Shown here piece by piece: positions 28,364 through 39,185 of a stretch of DNA of 64,000 nt. Source of the DNA: a bacterium (lineage in GTDB: Bacteria > Orphanbacterota > Orphanbacteria > Orphanbacterales > Orphanbacteraceae); the NCBI GenBank assembly GCA_025782575.1, contig JALGYY010000017.1, forward strand, positions 671,892 to 735,891. The letters run 5' to 3'. Both the position numbers and the translations under genes were made by a program. The notes under the pieces were generated by a model that saw nothing but the letters and a program-made list of their open reading frames with translations, had not been told where the DNA came from and did no database searches. The first letter of the stretch is position 1; each line of letters begins with the position of its first letter.

Positions 28364-31081
28364 ATGCCGCGTACAAGACGGGGACGGGTTACTACGTCTA
28401 TTGCATCTGTCATTCTTCTCACCATGCTCATGGTCATGCCGAGTGCATTGATCGCAGCCGATGACGGCCCGAGGACCAGCGCCGCCATGGAAGAGGCGGA
28501 GCGGAAAGCCCGGGCGGCGGCGATGTTCCTGGGGGGAACGCACAAGGCAACTGCGGATCAGACGACTTACGACGCCCTCTACTACGATCTCGATCTCACC
28601 ATGGATCCGGTGATTACAGACGTAAGCGGGACAGTTACTCTCCGCGCCACCCCGACGGCCGCGTCGATCACGTCGATCGACCTCGACCTTCTGAACAACT
28701 TCACAGTCAGCGCCGTCCGAGTGGACGGGGGCGCGGCGGTTTTCAGCCATGCAGGCAATCTGATCAGCGTGACTCTCGGCGGATCGTTTGCGCCGGGCGA
28801 CACCTTCACGGTGGAAGTCGATTACTCAGGCACACCGAATGAAGCTTATGGCGCCTTCGGGTTCGACAGCTTCTCCGGCAGTCCCATGATCTGGAGCCTG
28901 AGCGAGCCGTACGGTGCGCGTTCCTGGTGGCCATGCAAAGACCTTCCGGAAGACAAGCCCGATTCTGTGGATATTCGAATCAGAGTCCCGTCCAATCTGA
29001 TCGTCGCTTCCAACGGAACGCTCCGCGATACGACGATTGCCGCCGGCTGGACGACATACAACTGGCACGAGAATTACCCGATCGCCACTTATCTCGTTTC
29101 CGTGGCGATCCACCCGTACAGTATTCTGACCGACTGGTACAACTATTCACCCACCGACTCCATGCCGATTCAGCACTACATTTTCCCCGGGCATGTGGGA
29201 AGCGTCGGTCCCCAGGTTTCGATGACAGCCGAGATGATCGAGCACTTCTCCAGCCTGTTCGGCGAGTATCCGTTCGTGGATGAGAAATACGGCCATGCCG
29301 AGTTCCTGTGGGGGGGCGGCATGGAGCACCAGACAATATCGAGTATGGGCTTCTTCGGCGAATCGATCGTCGCCCATGAGCTGGCGCATCAATGGTGGGG
29401 CGACAAGATCACGTGCAACACCTTCAATCACATCTGGCTGAATGAAGGCTTCGCTACCTACAGTGAAGCACTCTGGGATGATTACAAGTACGGCCGGGCC
29501 GCCTACAAACAGACCATGAGAAACGCCGCCTATTACGGTCCCGGCACGATCTATGTGGAAGACCCGAACGACTTCAACGAGATCTTCGATTCCAATCTGT
29601 CCTACAACAAGGCATCGTGGGTACTCCACATGCTCAGGCATATTGTGGACGACACCATGTTCTTCGATATCCTGCAGGCCTACTACGCCGACCCGGGCGT
29701 CGAGTACGGTACGGCGACGACCGAGCAGTTCCGAACGATCTGCGAGACTGTAAGCGGAATGGATTTCGAAGCCTTTTTCGATCAATGGATCTATGACGAG
29801 TACTTCCCGATCTATTCGTTCGACTGGTCCTATGTGCCCGGCGGCGGCGGCTACGACATCGATCTCACAATCAATCAGAAGCAGACTCACAGAGTCTTCA
29901 AAATGCCCATCGACGTCCGTGTGTACTTCGCCGGATCGAAGACCGCATTCGTGGTACAGGACACGCTCGCAACCCAGAACTTCACGATCCACGTCGACCT
30001 GGAACCGGTCTCAATTGAACTCGATGCGACCGAATGGATATTGAAGGGCGTACAGGAAGGAATCGATGCGCCGACGTTCGACAGGGGCATTCTGGTCGTG
30101 AACGGTGTCGACTGGGGAGTTTACGGAACGGAGATCAGCAGCGCCTACGAAGACAGTGTCTTCTGGGGAGGCTACCCGATCAGCTTCTGGGATTGTTTCG
30201 GTGCGCCGGGTGGTGGATACCCGTCCAATCTTCCCCTTCCCCTGGGTCAGGGGATGGTTCCATCAGATACGCTCGAGCAGTTCTCCACGGTGGTCTGGGT
30301 GGGGAACAATTATAATGGCGACCTTACGAAGTGGATCAACACCGCCATGCTCGACTATCTGGAAGCTGGGGGGAACGTGGTTCTCCTCTCCCGCATGGGA
30401 GAAGCTTTTCTTTACAGCGGAATGAGAGATTATCTCGGCATCAGCTGGAACGGCGAAGAGACTCTCGGGAATTGCACATCAACCTATCCCGGTCTGGTAA
30501 GCATGAGCTTTACCGGAACCCAGAGTTTCGGAGCGATCTTCGATACCGTGTTCGCTACCGGCGAGACGGAACTTCTCTTCCGCGACACCTCCTCGAACAG
30601 CCCCCTCCGGGGAACGGGGGCGTGGCGGAATCCGGCGTCAGGAGGCACCCATCGGGCCGACGGCGGCAAGCTCGCCTTCGTGAGTGGCCGGCCATACCGG
30701 ATGAGTCATTCGCAGCTCCGTTCGAATGTCGAGTTTATTCTGGGGAATCTGCTGAACGAACCGTTCGACCCGACAGGGGTCGACGAATCACCTGCTCCCG
30801 GACTTGCGTGGACTCTCGAGGCGAACCGACCGAATCCATTCAATCCTGTTACGGAAATCGCGTTTGCAGTGCCTGAGAAATCGCGGGTCCGGATCGACAT
30901 CTTCGATCCGGCCGGCCGTCTCGTTCGAACCCTGCTGGACGAGGACCGGAACCCGGGACGACATTCTGTTAATTGGAACGGTAAAGATCAATCGGGCAGG
31001 AGCATTGCTTCGGGCATCTATTTCTATCGCCTGGAATCAGGGGACGTGCTGAAAACGCGCAAAATGGTCCTCATCCGGTAA
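28364..31081 (+). CDS. Secreted M1-family metallopeptidase (aminopeptidase N-like) with FlgD-like C-terminal tail
   Basis: VAHELAHQWWGDKITCNTFNHIWLNEGFATYSE (HExxH-18-E); tail RPNPFNPVTEIAFAVPEKSRVRIDIFDPAGRLVRTLL...SGIYFYRLESGDVLKTRKMVLIR; RBS aaggag. Confidence 0.92.
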   Translation: MPRTRRGRVTTSIASVILLTMLMVMPSALIAADDGPRTSAAMEEAERKARAAAMFLGGTHKATADQTTYDALYYDLDLTMDPVITDVSGTVTLRATPTAASITSIDLDLLNNFTVSAVRVDGGAAVFSHAGNLISVTLGGSFAPGDTFTVEVDYSGTPNEAYGAFGFDSFSGSPMIWSLSEPYGARSWWPCKDLPEDKPDSVDIRIRVPSNLIVASNGTLRDTTIAAGWTTYNWHENYPIATYLVSVAIHPYSILTDWYNYSPTDSMPIQHYIFPGHVGSVGPQVSMTAEMIEHFSSLFGEYPFVDEKYGHAEFLWGGGMEHQTISSMGFFGESIVAHELAHQWWGDKITCNTFNHIWLNEGFATYSEALWDDYKYGRAAYKQTMRNAAYYGPGTIYVEDPNDFNEIFDSNLSYNKASWVLHMLRHIVDDTMFFDILQAYYADPGVEYGTATTEQFRTICETVSGMDFEAFFDQWIYDEYFPIYSFDWSYVPGGGGYDIDLTINQKQTHRVFKMPIDVRVYFAGSKTAFVVQDTLATQNFTIHVDLEPVSIELDATEWILKGVQEGIDAPTFDRGILVVNGVDWGVYGTEISSAYEDSVFWGGYPISFWDCFGAPGGGYPSNLPLPLGQGMVPSDTLEQFSTVVWVGNNYNGDLTKWINTAMLDYLEAGGNVVLLSRMGEAFLYSGMRDYLGISWNGEETLGNCTSTYPGLVSMSFTGTQSFGAIFDTVFATGETELLFRDTSSNSPLRGTGAWRNPASGGTHRADGGKLAFVSGRPYRMSHSQLRSNVEFILGNLLNEPFDPTGVDESPAPGLAWTLEANRPNPFNPVTEIAFAVPEKSRVRIDIFDPAGRLVRTLLDEDRNPGRHSVNWNGKDQSGRSIASGIYFYRLESGDVLKTRKMVLIR

Positions 31082-31186
31082 TCGATCGACTCGACCGATT
31101 AGTCGCTCGTTGACAGTCTCGCCCGTCATGGTGAATATCCAGGGTAGGGTGGTCGTGATCCGCGTCCACCCTTACCCTGGGAATCC

Positions 31187-33097
31187 ATGATGAAAGCGCG
31201 CCCCACTCCCAAGAACATACAACTCCCGGTCATCATCGGCCCGCTGTTCATCCTCCTTCATATCCTGGCGTCATACGCTGCTCCGGACTGGATCTGGGGA
31301 GCCCATCATCTGCGCTTCACGCCGGTCGCTTTTCAGGCGATCTGGATGCTCGTCGCAGCTGCGATTTTCGTCCCGCAAATCCGTGCGGGACTCGTCCGGC
31401 TTGCTTCAGGTTGGCGCACTCGATTCGGATCATCACCCCGACTCTCGGTCAGCGCCGGATTGGTCGCCCTCCTGCTTCTCTTTCTGTTCGTTCCGGTGGA
31501 TCACCAGTTTCTGGGGGACGGTCTGCTCGTGACCTCCCAGATCGCCAGTGAGGACGGACCACCCATCGGCCGGGCAGGGCTCGGGAGCCAGCTCGTCTAC
31601 CGGACTGTCAGCGCGATCATCCGCCTGTTCGGAACCGACCCGGGTGAGCGAACACCTTTCATGATCCTGAATCCATTTCTCGGGATCATTACTCTCCTCG
31701 GCGCGGGTTGGCTCTCACGTGAAATCGTCTCCGGAGCGGGCGCGCGGTTTCTTCTCTGGTGCGGCCTCGTCACCCCGGCAACCCTTCTCTTCGCCTTCGG
31801 ATACGCGGAAGACTACGCTCTACTTCATGTGACCCTTCTCTTTGCATTCGCGTCGGCAATTCGAGCGATGAACGGGAACGGAAAACCCTTTCTCCCGTTG
31901 GCCATCCTCCTGCTCGCATGCTTCTTTCATCTCTCGGCATCGATATTTCTGCCACTGTTCCTGATTTTTCTTCTTCCGTTCGGACGCCGGAAGAAGATGA
32001 CTCTCATCCTCCCGGCAGCGGTCCTGATTCTCTCCGGAATCGGCGCGGCCCTGATCCTCCGGTATACCGCGAAGGGATATCACGGCTTCGACGCGCTCCT
32101 CCCCCTCTTCGACAGGGGGATTCATGCGTATACCCTCTTCAGCCCGCATCATTTTCTGTTTCTCCTGAACGAGATGCTCCTAGTGCTTGGTGGCTCTCTT
32201 CTCCTCTTGTTCATCAAGGGGAAGAAGGGCAAGGGGCGAGACGATCAGGTGCTTCTCTTTCTGGGACTCGGCGGCCTGTTCGGTCTGCTGTTTCTCTTTC
32301 TTATCGACCCTCTGCTCGGATCGAGGGACTGGGATCTCATGGCGCTTCCCGCGATCCCGTTTACGGCATTTTTCGGCCGGCGCGCCCTTGCCGATCGCCG
32401 ACCTCTCAGCGGGCCGGCGACCGCGCTGATCGCCTGCCTCATGGTTCTGCACGTCGCTCCATGGGTAGCTGCCAATACCGGGCGGGATCGTGCCGTTTCG
32501 ATGATTCTTTCCATGGTGGAACGGGATCCCCACTATGGGAAAGGGGGTCCCGGTGCCAATCGAGCCCTCGGAAACATGCTGTTTGAAAGCGGCTACACCG
32601 AGATCGGGAGGGGGATGATCGAGCGATCTCTCTCGGCCGGATCAGACGTGCGGGACTCTTTCAATGCGGGGGTGGCCGCCGCGCGGGCGGGCGATTCCGG
32701 GAGTGCGGTTCGCTGGTTCAAAAGGGCCGTCGACCAGGAACCGGAATACGAACGCGCGTACGAAGAACTGGCCGCGCTCTATCTCGCAGATGGCCGGCTC
32801 GACGAAGCGATCACCCTTCTTCGGCGGCGCACGGAGAGCGATCGTGCGGGCGGATCGATCTGGTATCTACTGGGAATCGCCCTCGGGCGGGCCGAGCGGG
32901 TGGATGATTCGATCGAAGCGATGGAAAACGCCGTCGCCCGGGACTCGACCCACGTGCTTGCGTGGGGGACGCTCGGTGTGGGCTACGTGGGGGCGGGCCG
33001 GGTGGAAGAGGGGCGGCAGGCTCTCGAACGTGCGCTGAAACTCGATCCGTCAAACACGCGGATCCGGCAATTCCTTGAGACATTGCCCGATAGATAA
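31187..33097 (+). CDS. Polytopic membrane protein with C-terminal TPR repeats
   Basis: Multiple TM helices in the first two thirds, then TPR units (RAYEELAALYLADGRLDEAITLLRR..., LAWGTLGVGYVGAGRVEEGRQALERAL). Confidence 0.75.
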   Translation: MMKARPTPKNIQLPVIIGPLFILLHILASYAAPDWIWGAHHLRFTPVAFQAIWMLVAAAIFVPQIRAGLVRLASGWRTRFGSSPRLSVSAGLVALLLLFLFVPVDHQFLGDGLLVTSQIASEDGPPIGRAGLGSQLVYRTVSAIIRLFGTDPGERTPFMILNPFLGIITLLGAGWLSREIVSGAGARFLLWCGLVTPATLLFAFGYAEDYALLHVTLLFAFASAIRAMNGNGKPFLPLAILLLACFFHLSASIFLPLFLIFLLPFGRRKKMTLILPAAVLILSGIGAALILRYTAKGYHGFDALLPLFDRGIHAYTLFSPHHFLFLLNEMLLVLGGSLLLLFIKGKKGKGRDDQVLLFLGLGGLFGLLFLFLIDPLLGSRDWDLMALPAIPFTAFFGRRALADRRPLSGPATALIACLMVLHVAPWVAANTGRDRAVSMILSMVERDPHYGKGGPGANRALGNMLFESGYTEIGRGMIERSLSAGSDVRDSFNAGVAAARAGDSGSAVRWFKRAVDQEPEYERAYEELAALYLADGRLDEAITLLRRRTESDRAGGSIWYLLGIALGRAERVDDSIEAMENAVARDSTHVLAWGTLGVGYVGAGRVEEGRQALERALKLDPSNTRIRQFLETLPDR

Positions 33098-33180
33098 TCC
33101 TGAATCTTTATCAGGATTCGTCGTGAAGGCTCGAATATCGGATGAGACATAGACTTGCCGGTTCACGTATGGTCGATAAC

Positions 33181-34248
33181 ATGGTTCGTTTCTCGATCAC
33201 GGCTATCCTCCTCGCTCTCTTCATCATCGTCATTTCGTGTGACACACTCCCGAGCGATCCTTCGCAGGATCCTTCTCGCGATCCTGCCGGAAAGATACGG
33301 GCGGTCAATCTGGCTGACTGGAGCCCGGGGGGCTATGAGACCGCCGTCTCCATGGAAACGATCGACCGGATCGCGGCAACAGGTGCCAACACCGTTTCAC
33401 TCGTCATTACCGCTTATCAGAACGGGCCGGAATCAGGTCAAGTGCGGTCAGACCGACGGCTCACGCCGACCATGAGAGCTGTCACCCGTGCAATCGAGCG
33501 GATCCATGGGAACGGAATGTCAGCCGCCTTCAAACCCCATATCGATCTCTATGACGGCTCGTGGCGCGGACTCATCAAACCGGGCGATCCGACCGCGTGG
33601 TTTCGATCGTACGAGGAGTTTCTGCTTGAGTGGGCCCGGCTCGCCGAGACTCTTGACGTCCGTTATTTTATGGTAGGCACCGAACTGGCCGGCACGATCG
33701 AGCACGATGAGATGTGGCGATCACTTATCGAGAAAGTGCGGAACGCTTTTTCAGGCGAACTGATGTACGCCGCATCATGGGATGAGGCATCTCGAGTTCC
33801 CTTCTGGGACGCCCTCGACTATGCAGGCGTCGACTTCTATCTCCCGGTCACCTCGCGAAATGACCCGGCAAGGTCCGAGATACTCTCCTCATGGCAACAA
33901 TGGCTCGAACAGCTGGGGCTTCTGCAGAACCGCACGGGAATCCCGCTCCTGCTCACCGAGATCGGTTACCGGAGTGTGGACGGCGCCGGCATTCATCCGT
34001 ATTCCTTTCTCGACGATGCTCCGCTCGACACCGGGGAACAGGCCGATCTCTATTGGGCCGCACTGGAGGCGACCGGCCCATCAGAAGCGCTAGAAGGGAT
34101 CTTCTGGTGGAACTGGCTGGCCAGCGGCGAAGGCGGGAATCGGAATCGGGACTACACGCCGGTGGGCAAAGAGGCGGAACAGGTACTGATCAGAGCTTGG
34201 GGTGGAATTTCAAAACGAGTTGCACGTCAGGGATTCCCCGTGGAATAA
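33181..34248 (+). CDS. Lipoprotein glycoside hydrolase, TIM-barrel (GH113-like)
   Basis: MVRFSITAILLALFIIVISCD lipobox; RYFMVGTELAG, LLLTEIGYRSVDG, GIFWWNWLASG are compatible with a (beta/alpha)8 retaining glycosidase. Confidence 0.7.
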   Translation: MVRFSITAILLALFIIVISCDTLPSDPSQDPSRDPAGKIRAVNLADWSPGGYETAVSMETIDRIAATGANTVSLVITAYQNGPESGQVRSDRRLTPTMRAVTRAIERIHGNGMSAAFKPHIDLYDGSWRGLIKPGDPTAWFRSYEEFLLEWARLAETLDVRYFMVGTELAGTIEHDEMWRSLIEKVRNAFSGELMYAASWDEASRVPFWDALDYAGVDFYLPVTSRNDPARSEILSSWQQWLEQLGLLQNRTGIPLLLTEIGYRSVDGAGIHPYSFLDDAPLDTGEQADLYWAALEATGPSEALEGIFWWNWLASGEGGNRNRDYTPVGKEAEQVLIRAWGGISKRVARQGFPVE

Positions 34249-34382
34249 CGCTCCCCCGGCGAGATCAACGACAATTGACGCACGCAGCACGCTCATTTGC
34301 GCTCGCCCGCTCCACTCTGCTATAATGGGTCCATTCTCCAATCGACCACTGAGTTATTCGTCCAAATTCTAAGGAGGTCCCG

Positions 34383-35333
34383 ATGCACCTCTCTATTCTG
34401 TCCACGAACGTCGTTCGTCCCGCCGGTCGCTCTTTGCCCGGACTGCTTTCTCTGGCAATTCTTACAGCGTTCGCCGCACCGTCGACCGGGACAGCCCAGT
34501 GCCCGGAAGAACCGCAATTCCAGAACTTCACCGGAGCCGGAAGTACTGTCTGCCCTTGTTTTGTTGTCGGCGAAGAGGCAGGCGCTGTATTCAACGTACC
34601 CGCTTCTCACTATCCGATCGAAATTCTGAAAGTCGGAATCGGGTGGGGTTCACAGTTCGGCGGCGCTCCACAGTCGCAGGAATCGGCCATTAAAATCTAT
34701 TCCTCCGGCCTTCCCAATCCGGGTGCTCCGATATTCAGCCTCCCCGGCCCGATAATGAACGACGGCTTCATCAATGAGTTCAATCTTGAGCCGCTGCCGG
34801 GAACGATCACGGTGAGCAGCGAATTCTCAGTGACACTCACGTTTCTGAATCAGAATGCGGGAAACATCTTCGCCCCCTCAGTCGTGCATGACGGTAACGG
34901 CTGCACGCCAACACGCAATCTCGTCTTCGCCATTCCGGGGGGATGGGCCGACGCCTGCCTGCTCGGCGTTACCGGCGACTGGGTTTTTTATGTGAAATAT
35001 CGCCAGGCAAACTGTACGGCCACCGGCGTAGAAGAAGAGCTGTTCGCAACGAACGTCCCGGCCGCACTCTTTTCCCCTTCACCGAACCCATTCACATCGG
35101 AGACGAGAATCAACTTCCTGCTCGGTTCGACCGAACAGGTTCGGCTCGCCGTGTATGACATCAGGGGACGCCTGGTCGACACGCTGGCGGATGAGACTTT
35201 CTCGGCCGGCCGGCATTCCGTATCCTGGACAGGGGCGGATCGGACCGGCGCGGGGAGCGCATCCGGTGTCTATTTCCTCCGCATGGAAGCGGGAGACTAT
35301 CGGGAGACCAAGAAACTCGTTCTGAACCGCTAG
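34383..35333 (+). CDS. Secreted hypothetical protein with FlgD-like C-terminal tail
   Basis: N-terminal signal; tail SPNPFTSETRINFLLGSTEQVRLAVYDIRGRLVDTLA...SGVYFLRMEAGDYRETKKLVLNR; RBS aaggagg. Confidence 0.75.
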   Translation: MHLSILSTNVVRPAGRSLPGLLSLAILTAFAAPSTGTAQCPEEPQFQNFTGAGSTVCPCFVVGEEAGAVFNVPASHYPIEILKVGIGWGSQFGGAPQSQESAIKIYSSGLPNPGAPIFSLPGPIMNDGFINEFNLEPLPGTITVSSEFSVTLTFLNQNAGNIFAPSVVHDGNGCTPTRNLVFAIPGGWADACLLGVTGDWVFYVKYRQANCTATGVEEELFATNVPAALFSPSPNPFTSETRINFLLGSTEQVRLAVYDIRGRLVDTLADETFSAGRHSVSWTGADRTGAGSASGVYFLRMEAGDYRETKKLVLNR

Positions 35334-35376
35334 GTCAGTTCTAGAGAGCTCCGGAAAACAGGTCTCACCATCAAAA

Positions 35377-35399
35377 AGGCCGCCCCATCGGGGCGGCCT
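35377..35399 (-). terminator. Rho-independent terminator downstream of tRNA-Leu
   Basis: aggccgcccc/ggggcggcct stem; reverse strand continues with ttttt. Confidence 0.8.
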
Positions 35400-35413
35400 G
35401 CTTCATTCGATCA

Positions 35414-35499
35414 TGGTGCCGAGGGCGGGATTCGAACCCGCACAGGCAAAGCCCACTGCCCCCTCAAGACAGCGTGTCTACCAATTCCACCACCTCGGC
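35414..35499 (-). tRNA. tRNA-Leu(GAG), CCA encoded
   Basis: Reverse strand GCCGAGGTGGTGGAATTGGTAGACACGCTGTCTTGAGGGGGCAG...GGGTTCGAATCCCGCCCTCGGCACCA; acceptor GCCGAGG/CCTCGGC, long variable arm, anticodon loop TTGAGGG. Confidence 0.96.
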
Positions 35500-35584
35500 A
35501 AAACAAGGCTCATCAATGTAAACCGGTCCGTTGCAAGTGTCAACAGGATCGGGGTAGCGGGCGGAGCCTGGTGAGGAATCCAGA

Positions 35585-36028
35585 CTAGTTTCCGTCTCCC
35601 GCCGTGGTGGCCGGTGCATCACCAGCCGTACCGGGTGCCGTCACTGGAAGAGCGGCCTCACCGTCACCAGCGACTGGAGCTCCAGCTCCCCCATCACCAT
35701 CCTGGGCGAGCGGTGCCACCGGCAGTCCCTGAGTGGGGATCGCGCTCCGGCCTTCCGCCTCGATGGCGCTCCGAAGAACGCTGCTCGACTGACTCCCGCC
35801 GCGCGCGGCCATAGTAAGGGTCAGAGAACTGACCATGAATACGACGGCGAGAACGGTTGTCGCCTTGGACAGAAACGTTGCGGCACCGCGCCCACCGAAG
35901 ACCGCCTGCGATCCCCCGCCGCCACCGAATGCGCCGGCGAGCCCGCCTCCCTTGCTCGACTGCAGCAGCACGGCCACAATGAGCAGAATGCAGTTCAGTA
36001 CGTGAATACCAGTCAATACAGCAATCAT
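35585..36028 (-). CDS. secG: Preprotein translocase subunit SecG
   Basis: [57 protein letters not shown]; next to tpiA. Confidence 0.95.
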   Translation of the reverse strand: MIAVLTGIHVLNCILLIVAVLLQSSKGGGLAGAFGGGGGSQAVFGGRGAATFLSKATTVLAVVFMVSSLTLTMAARGGSQSSSVLRSAIEAEGRSAIPTQGLPVAPLAQDGDGGAGAPVAGDGEAALPVTAPGTAGDAPATTAGDGN

Positions 36029-36090
36029 TCCAGAATCACCCTTCCTGAGAAATCGAGACGTCAGCCGGATCCTCTTGGATACCGGCCTCG

Positions 36091-36846
36091 TCAGGCGGAG
36101 TAGATAGCGGAAAATGACTCCGCGTCGAGGCTAGCTCCGCCCACCAGTACACCATCAATGTCTTCTGCGGCGAGAAGCTCCCCTGCGTTGGAGGGCTTCA
36201 CGCTACCTCCATATAATATCCGAACCCGGGCGGAAACGTCACCACCGAAAGATGACTCCAGAAATTCCCGGATTTCATGGTGCATCTCTTGGGCATCCGC
36301 GGAAGTGGCCGTCTTGCCCGTCCCGATGGCCCAGACCGGCTCATAGGCAACAGAGAGCTTCAGAGAGGCCTGATCGGCCCTGACACCGTCAAGGGCGACC
36401 GACAACTGCCTTCGGACGACACTCTCTGCTTCTCCCCTCTCCCGCTCACTTTCCACCTCTCCCACGCATAGGACGGTGTGGAGCCCGGCATCCAGCGCTT
36501 TCACCACTTTGTCATGCACGATTTCGTCTGTATCGCCCGAAATCGCCCTTCTCTCCGAATGACCGACGAGAGTCGCCGTGCAGCCGAGATCGAGGAGCAT
36601 CCCTGTCGACACCTGGCCGGTGTAGGCGCCCGAATCAAATGGGGAAACGTCCTGTGCAGCCAGAATGATCCTCGTCCCCTCCAGAATCTCGGCTACAGCC
36701 GCAAGATAGGGATAGGGGGGGGCGAGCAGCATGTCTCTCTCCGCTCCAGCCGTTGCCATGCTGTTCTTCAGTGACCGGGCCAGGGCGGACGCCGAAGCTC
36801 GGTCGAGATTCATTTTCCAGTTGCCGGCTATCAAAGGCCTTCTCAC
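36091..36846 (-). CDS. tpiA: Triosephosphate isomerase (probable GTG start)
   Basis: [44 protein letters not shown]; start set at GTG 36846. Confidence 0.96.
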   Translation of the reverse strand: MRRPLIAGNWKMNLDRASASALARSLKNSMATAGAERDMLLAPPYPYLAAVAEILEGTRIILAAQDVSPFDSGAYTGQVSTGMLLDLGCTATLVGHSERRAISGDTDEIVHDKVVKALDAGLHTVLCVGEVESERERGEAESVVRRQLSVALDGVRADQASLKLSVAYEPVWAIGTGKTATSADAQEMHHEIREFLESSFGGDVSARVRILYGGSVKPSNAGELLAAEDIDGVLVGGASLDAESFSAIYSA

Positions 36847-36865
36847 GATCGGTATCTCCGCTTCG

Positions 36866-38059
36866 TCAAATGTCGGTAAGTGAGGCCACCCCGGGAAGCT
36901 CCCGCCCCTCGATGAACTCGAGTGACGCCCCCCCACCGGTGGAGACGTGGGATATACGGTCTTCGAAATCTCCCTCCCGAATCGCCCGGGCGGTATCGCC
37001 GCCGCCGATCACGGTAACGGCCCCCTTGTCGGTCGCTCGGGCTGCCGATTCGGCCAGCGCCCTCGTCCCTATCCCGAAATTCGGCATTTCAAAAACGCCC
37101 ATGGGACCGTTCCAGAACAGAGTGCGAGCGGCCTGGATCTCTGCCGAAAATCGTTCGACCGTAGCCGGGCCGATATCCATGATCCGCCATCCCTTTTCGA
37201 TGGCGTCGACCGCCACCACCTGGGTGGCCGCGCTGTTTTCGAACGCCGACGCGATCACCACATCGGTCGGAAGCAGAAGCTTGTCCTCTCCCAGATCACC
37301 CAGTATGTCCCGGGCGACATCCAGGCGGTCCGGCTCGACCAGCGAATCGCCGATCTCGAGCCCCATCGCCTGGAAAAACGTCCCGATCATTCCGCCGCCG
37401 ACCATCAATCGGTCCACGCGGCTCTCAAGATTCCGGATCACATCGATCTTGCCGCTGATCTTCGCTCCACCCAGAACCGCAACGAACGGGGACTCCGCTT
37501 TGTCGAGAAGCCGCGACAGGTAGTCGATCTCCTTTTCCATCAGAAATCCGGCTACGTTTTCGTCGAAGTACGAAGTAATCCCCGCAGTCGATGCGTGGGC
37601 GCGGTGGGCCGTGCCGAAGGCGTCGTTCACATAGCAATCCCCCAGCCGGGCGAGGGCTTCCGCGAACGCGGGGTCGTTTGCTGTTTCCTCGCTATGAAAT
37701 CGGACGTTCTCGAGCAGAATAATGTCCCCTTCCGCGAGCGCTTCCACCCGTTTTTCCACTCGCTCACCGATTGTTTCATCGATAAAGTGAACGGTCCGGC
37801 CACCAAGCAGATGGCGCAGATGCTCCGCCACGGGCGCGAGGGAAAGCGAGGGGATCCGTTCTCCCTTCGGGCGGCCGAGATGGGTGATCAGCACCACACG
37901 GGCGCCCCCTTCATACAGGTATTTGATCGTGGGAAGCGCGGCCCGGATGCGTTTGTCGTCCGCTACCGATCCGGCATCAGACAGAGGGACATTGAAATCG
38001 ACCCTGACCAGAACGCGCTTCCCCTTGACCTGTATATCGCGGACCGTCTTCTTCTGCAT
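36866..38059 (-). CDS. pgk: Phosphoglycerate kinase
   Basis: KRVLVRVDFNVPL, LLENVRFHSEE, VLGGAKISGKIDVI, WNGPMGVFE, VIGGGDTA. Confidence 0.97.
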   Translation of the reverse strand: MQKKTVRDIQVKGKRVLVRVDFNVPLSDAGSVADDKRIRAALPTIKYLYEGGARVVLITHLGRPKGERIPSLSLAPVAEHLRHLLGGRTVHFIDETIGERVEKRVEALAEGDIILLENVRFHSEETANDPAFAEALARLGDCYVNDAFGTAHRAHASTAGITSYFDENVAGFLMEKEIDYLSRLLDKAESPFVAVLGGAKISGKIDVIRNLESRVDRLMVGGGMIGTFFQAMGLEIGDSLVEPDRLDVARDILGDLGEDKLLLPTDVVIASAFENSAATQVVAVDAIEKGWRIMDIGPATVERFSAEIQAARTLFWNGPMGVFEMPNFGIGTRALAESAARATDKGAVTVIGGGDTARAIREGDFEDRISHVSTGGGASLEFIEGRELPGVASLTDI

Positions 38060-38067
38060 CGGATCTC

Positions 38068-39075
38068 CTACGAGAGTCCCGCCGCGATCTTGCCGGCCAT
38101 ATCGACCATGCGATTCGCATATCCCGCTTCGTTGTCGTACCAGGAGAGAACTTTGATGAGATTGCCCCCCATGACATCGGTGGAGAGGCCGTCCACAATG
38201 GAAGAGGCCTTGTTCCCGATGATGTCGCTCGACACCAGCGGTTCCTCGCTGTAGACAAGATAGCCCTTCATCGGCCCCTCGGCAGCCTTACGGAGAGCGT
38301 CGTTGACTTCAGCCGCCGTAACTTCGCGGCCTGCAAGAACAACGAGATCGACGAGCGATCCGTCCGGCACGGGGACGCGCACCGCCAGTCCGTTCAGCTT
38401 CCCCTTCAGTTCGGGAAGCACGGTCGCGACAGCCGCTGCCGCTCCGGTCGATGTCGGAATCATGGAGAGCGCCGCAGCCCGGGCCCGTCTCAGATCTTTA
38501 TGGGGCAGATCGAGTATCTTCTGATCATTCGTGTAGGCATGAATCGTTGTCATCACACCCTTCTCGATGCCGAACGAGTCGTTCAGCACCTTGGCTACCG
38601 GTGCGAGACAGTTAGTGGTACAGGATGCGGTCGAGATCACGTGATGATTGTCGGGATCGTAGGCGTCATCGTTCACACCCATCACCACGGTAAAATCGGG
38701 GTCTTTCGCCGGTGCCGATATGATGACCTTTTTCGCTCCTGCTTCCATGTGCTTCGTCGCACCCGCCCGCTCCCGGAAGAATCCCGTGCACTCAAACACG
38801 ATGTCGACTCCAAGATCCGACCAGGGAAGCTTGGAGGGGTCCGCTTCTGCGTAGTAAGCGATCCTTTGGTCACGGTTGACGATAGCCCCTTTGTCCGCCC
38901 TTACCTGGCTCTTCAGATTGCCGTGAACAGAATCGTAGTTGATCAGGTGAGCGATCGTGCGAGAGTCCGCCAGATCATTGACGGCAGCGAGGTTGAAATC
39001 TGGATTGTTGCGAATCGCCCGAAACACAAGTCGACCGATACGGCCGCAGCCGTTGATTGCTACTGTAACTGGCAA
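38068..39075 (-). CDS. gap: Glyceraldehyde-3-phosphate dehydrogenase, type I (probable TTG start)
   Basis: VAINGCGRIGRL, STASCTTNCLAP, SWYDNEAGYANRMVDM; TTG at 39075 preceded by aggagg. Confidence 0.96.
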   Translation of the reverse strand: MPVTVAINGCGRIGRLVFRAIRNNPDFNLAAVNDLADSRTIAHLINYDSVHGNLKSQVRADKGAIVNRDQRIAYYAEADPSKLPWSDLGVDIVFECTGFFRERAGATKHMEAGAKKVIISAPAKDPDFTVVMGVNDDAYDPDNHHVISTASCTTNCLAPVAKVLNDSFGIEKGVMTTIHAYTNDQKILDLPHKDLRRARAAALSMIPTSTGAAAAVATVLPELKGKLNGLAVRVPVPDGSLVDLVVLAGREVTAAEVNDALRKAAEGPMKGYLVYSEEPLVSSDIIGNKASSIVDGLSTDVMGGNLIKVLSWYDNEAGYANRMVDMAGKIAAGLS

Positions 39076-39185
39076 GGTGTGCCTCCTGAAGGATAGGTAG
39101 ATCCAAGGGTCCGTACTGGGCAATTTATGGGGAGGCGGGGGCTCTGTCAAGGGGTGATGCCTGTCGGGTCGGTAGAAGCGAGTCG

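Noticed and set aside
29147-29992. 281-aa reverse ORF inside the M1 peptidase gene
   Set aside because: Antisense shadow of a confident CDS.
36947-38254. 435-aa plus-strand ORF antisense to pgk and gap
   Set aside because: Fully overlaps the well-recognised pgk on the other strand; amino-acid composition is typical of antisense translation in GC-rich DNA.
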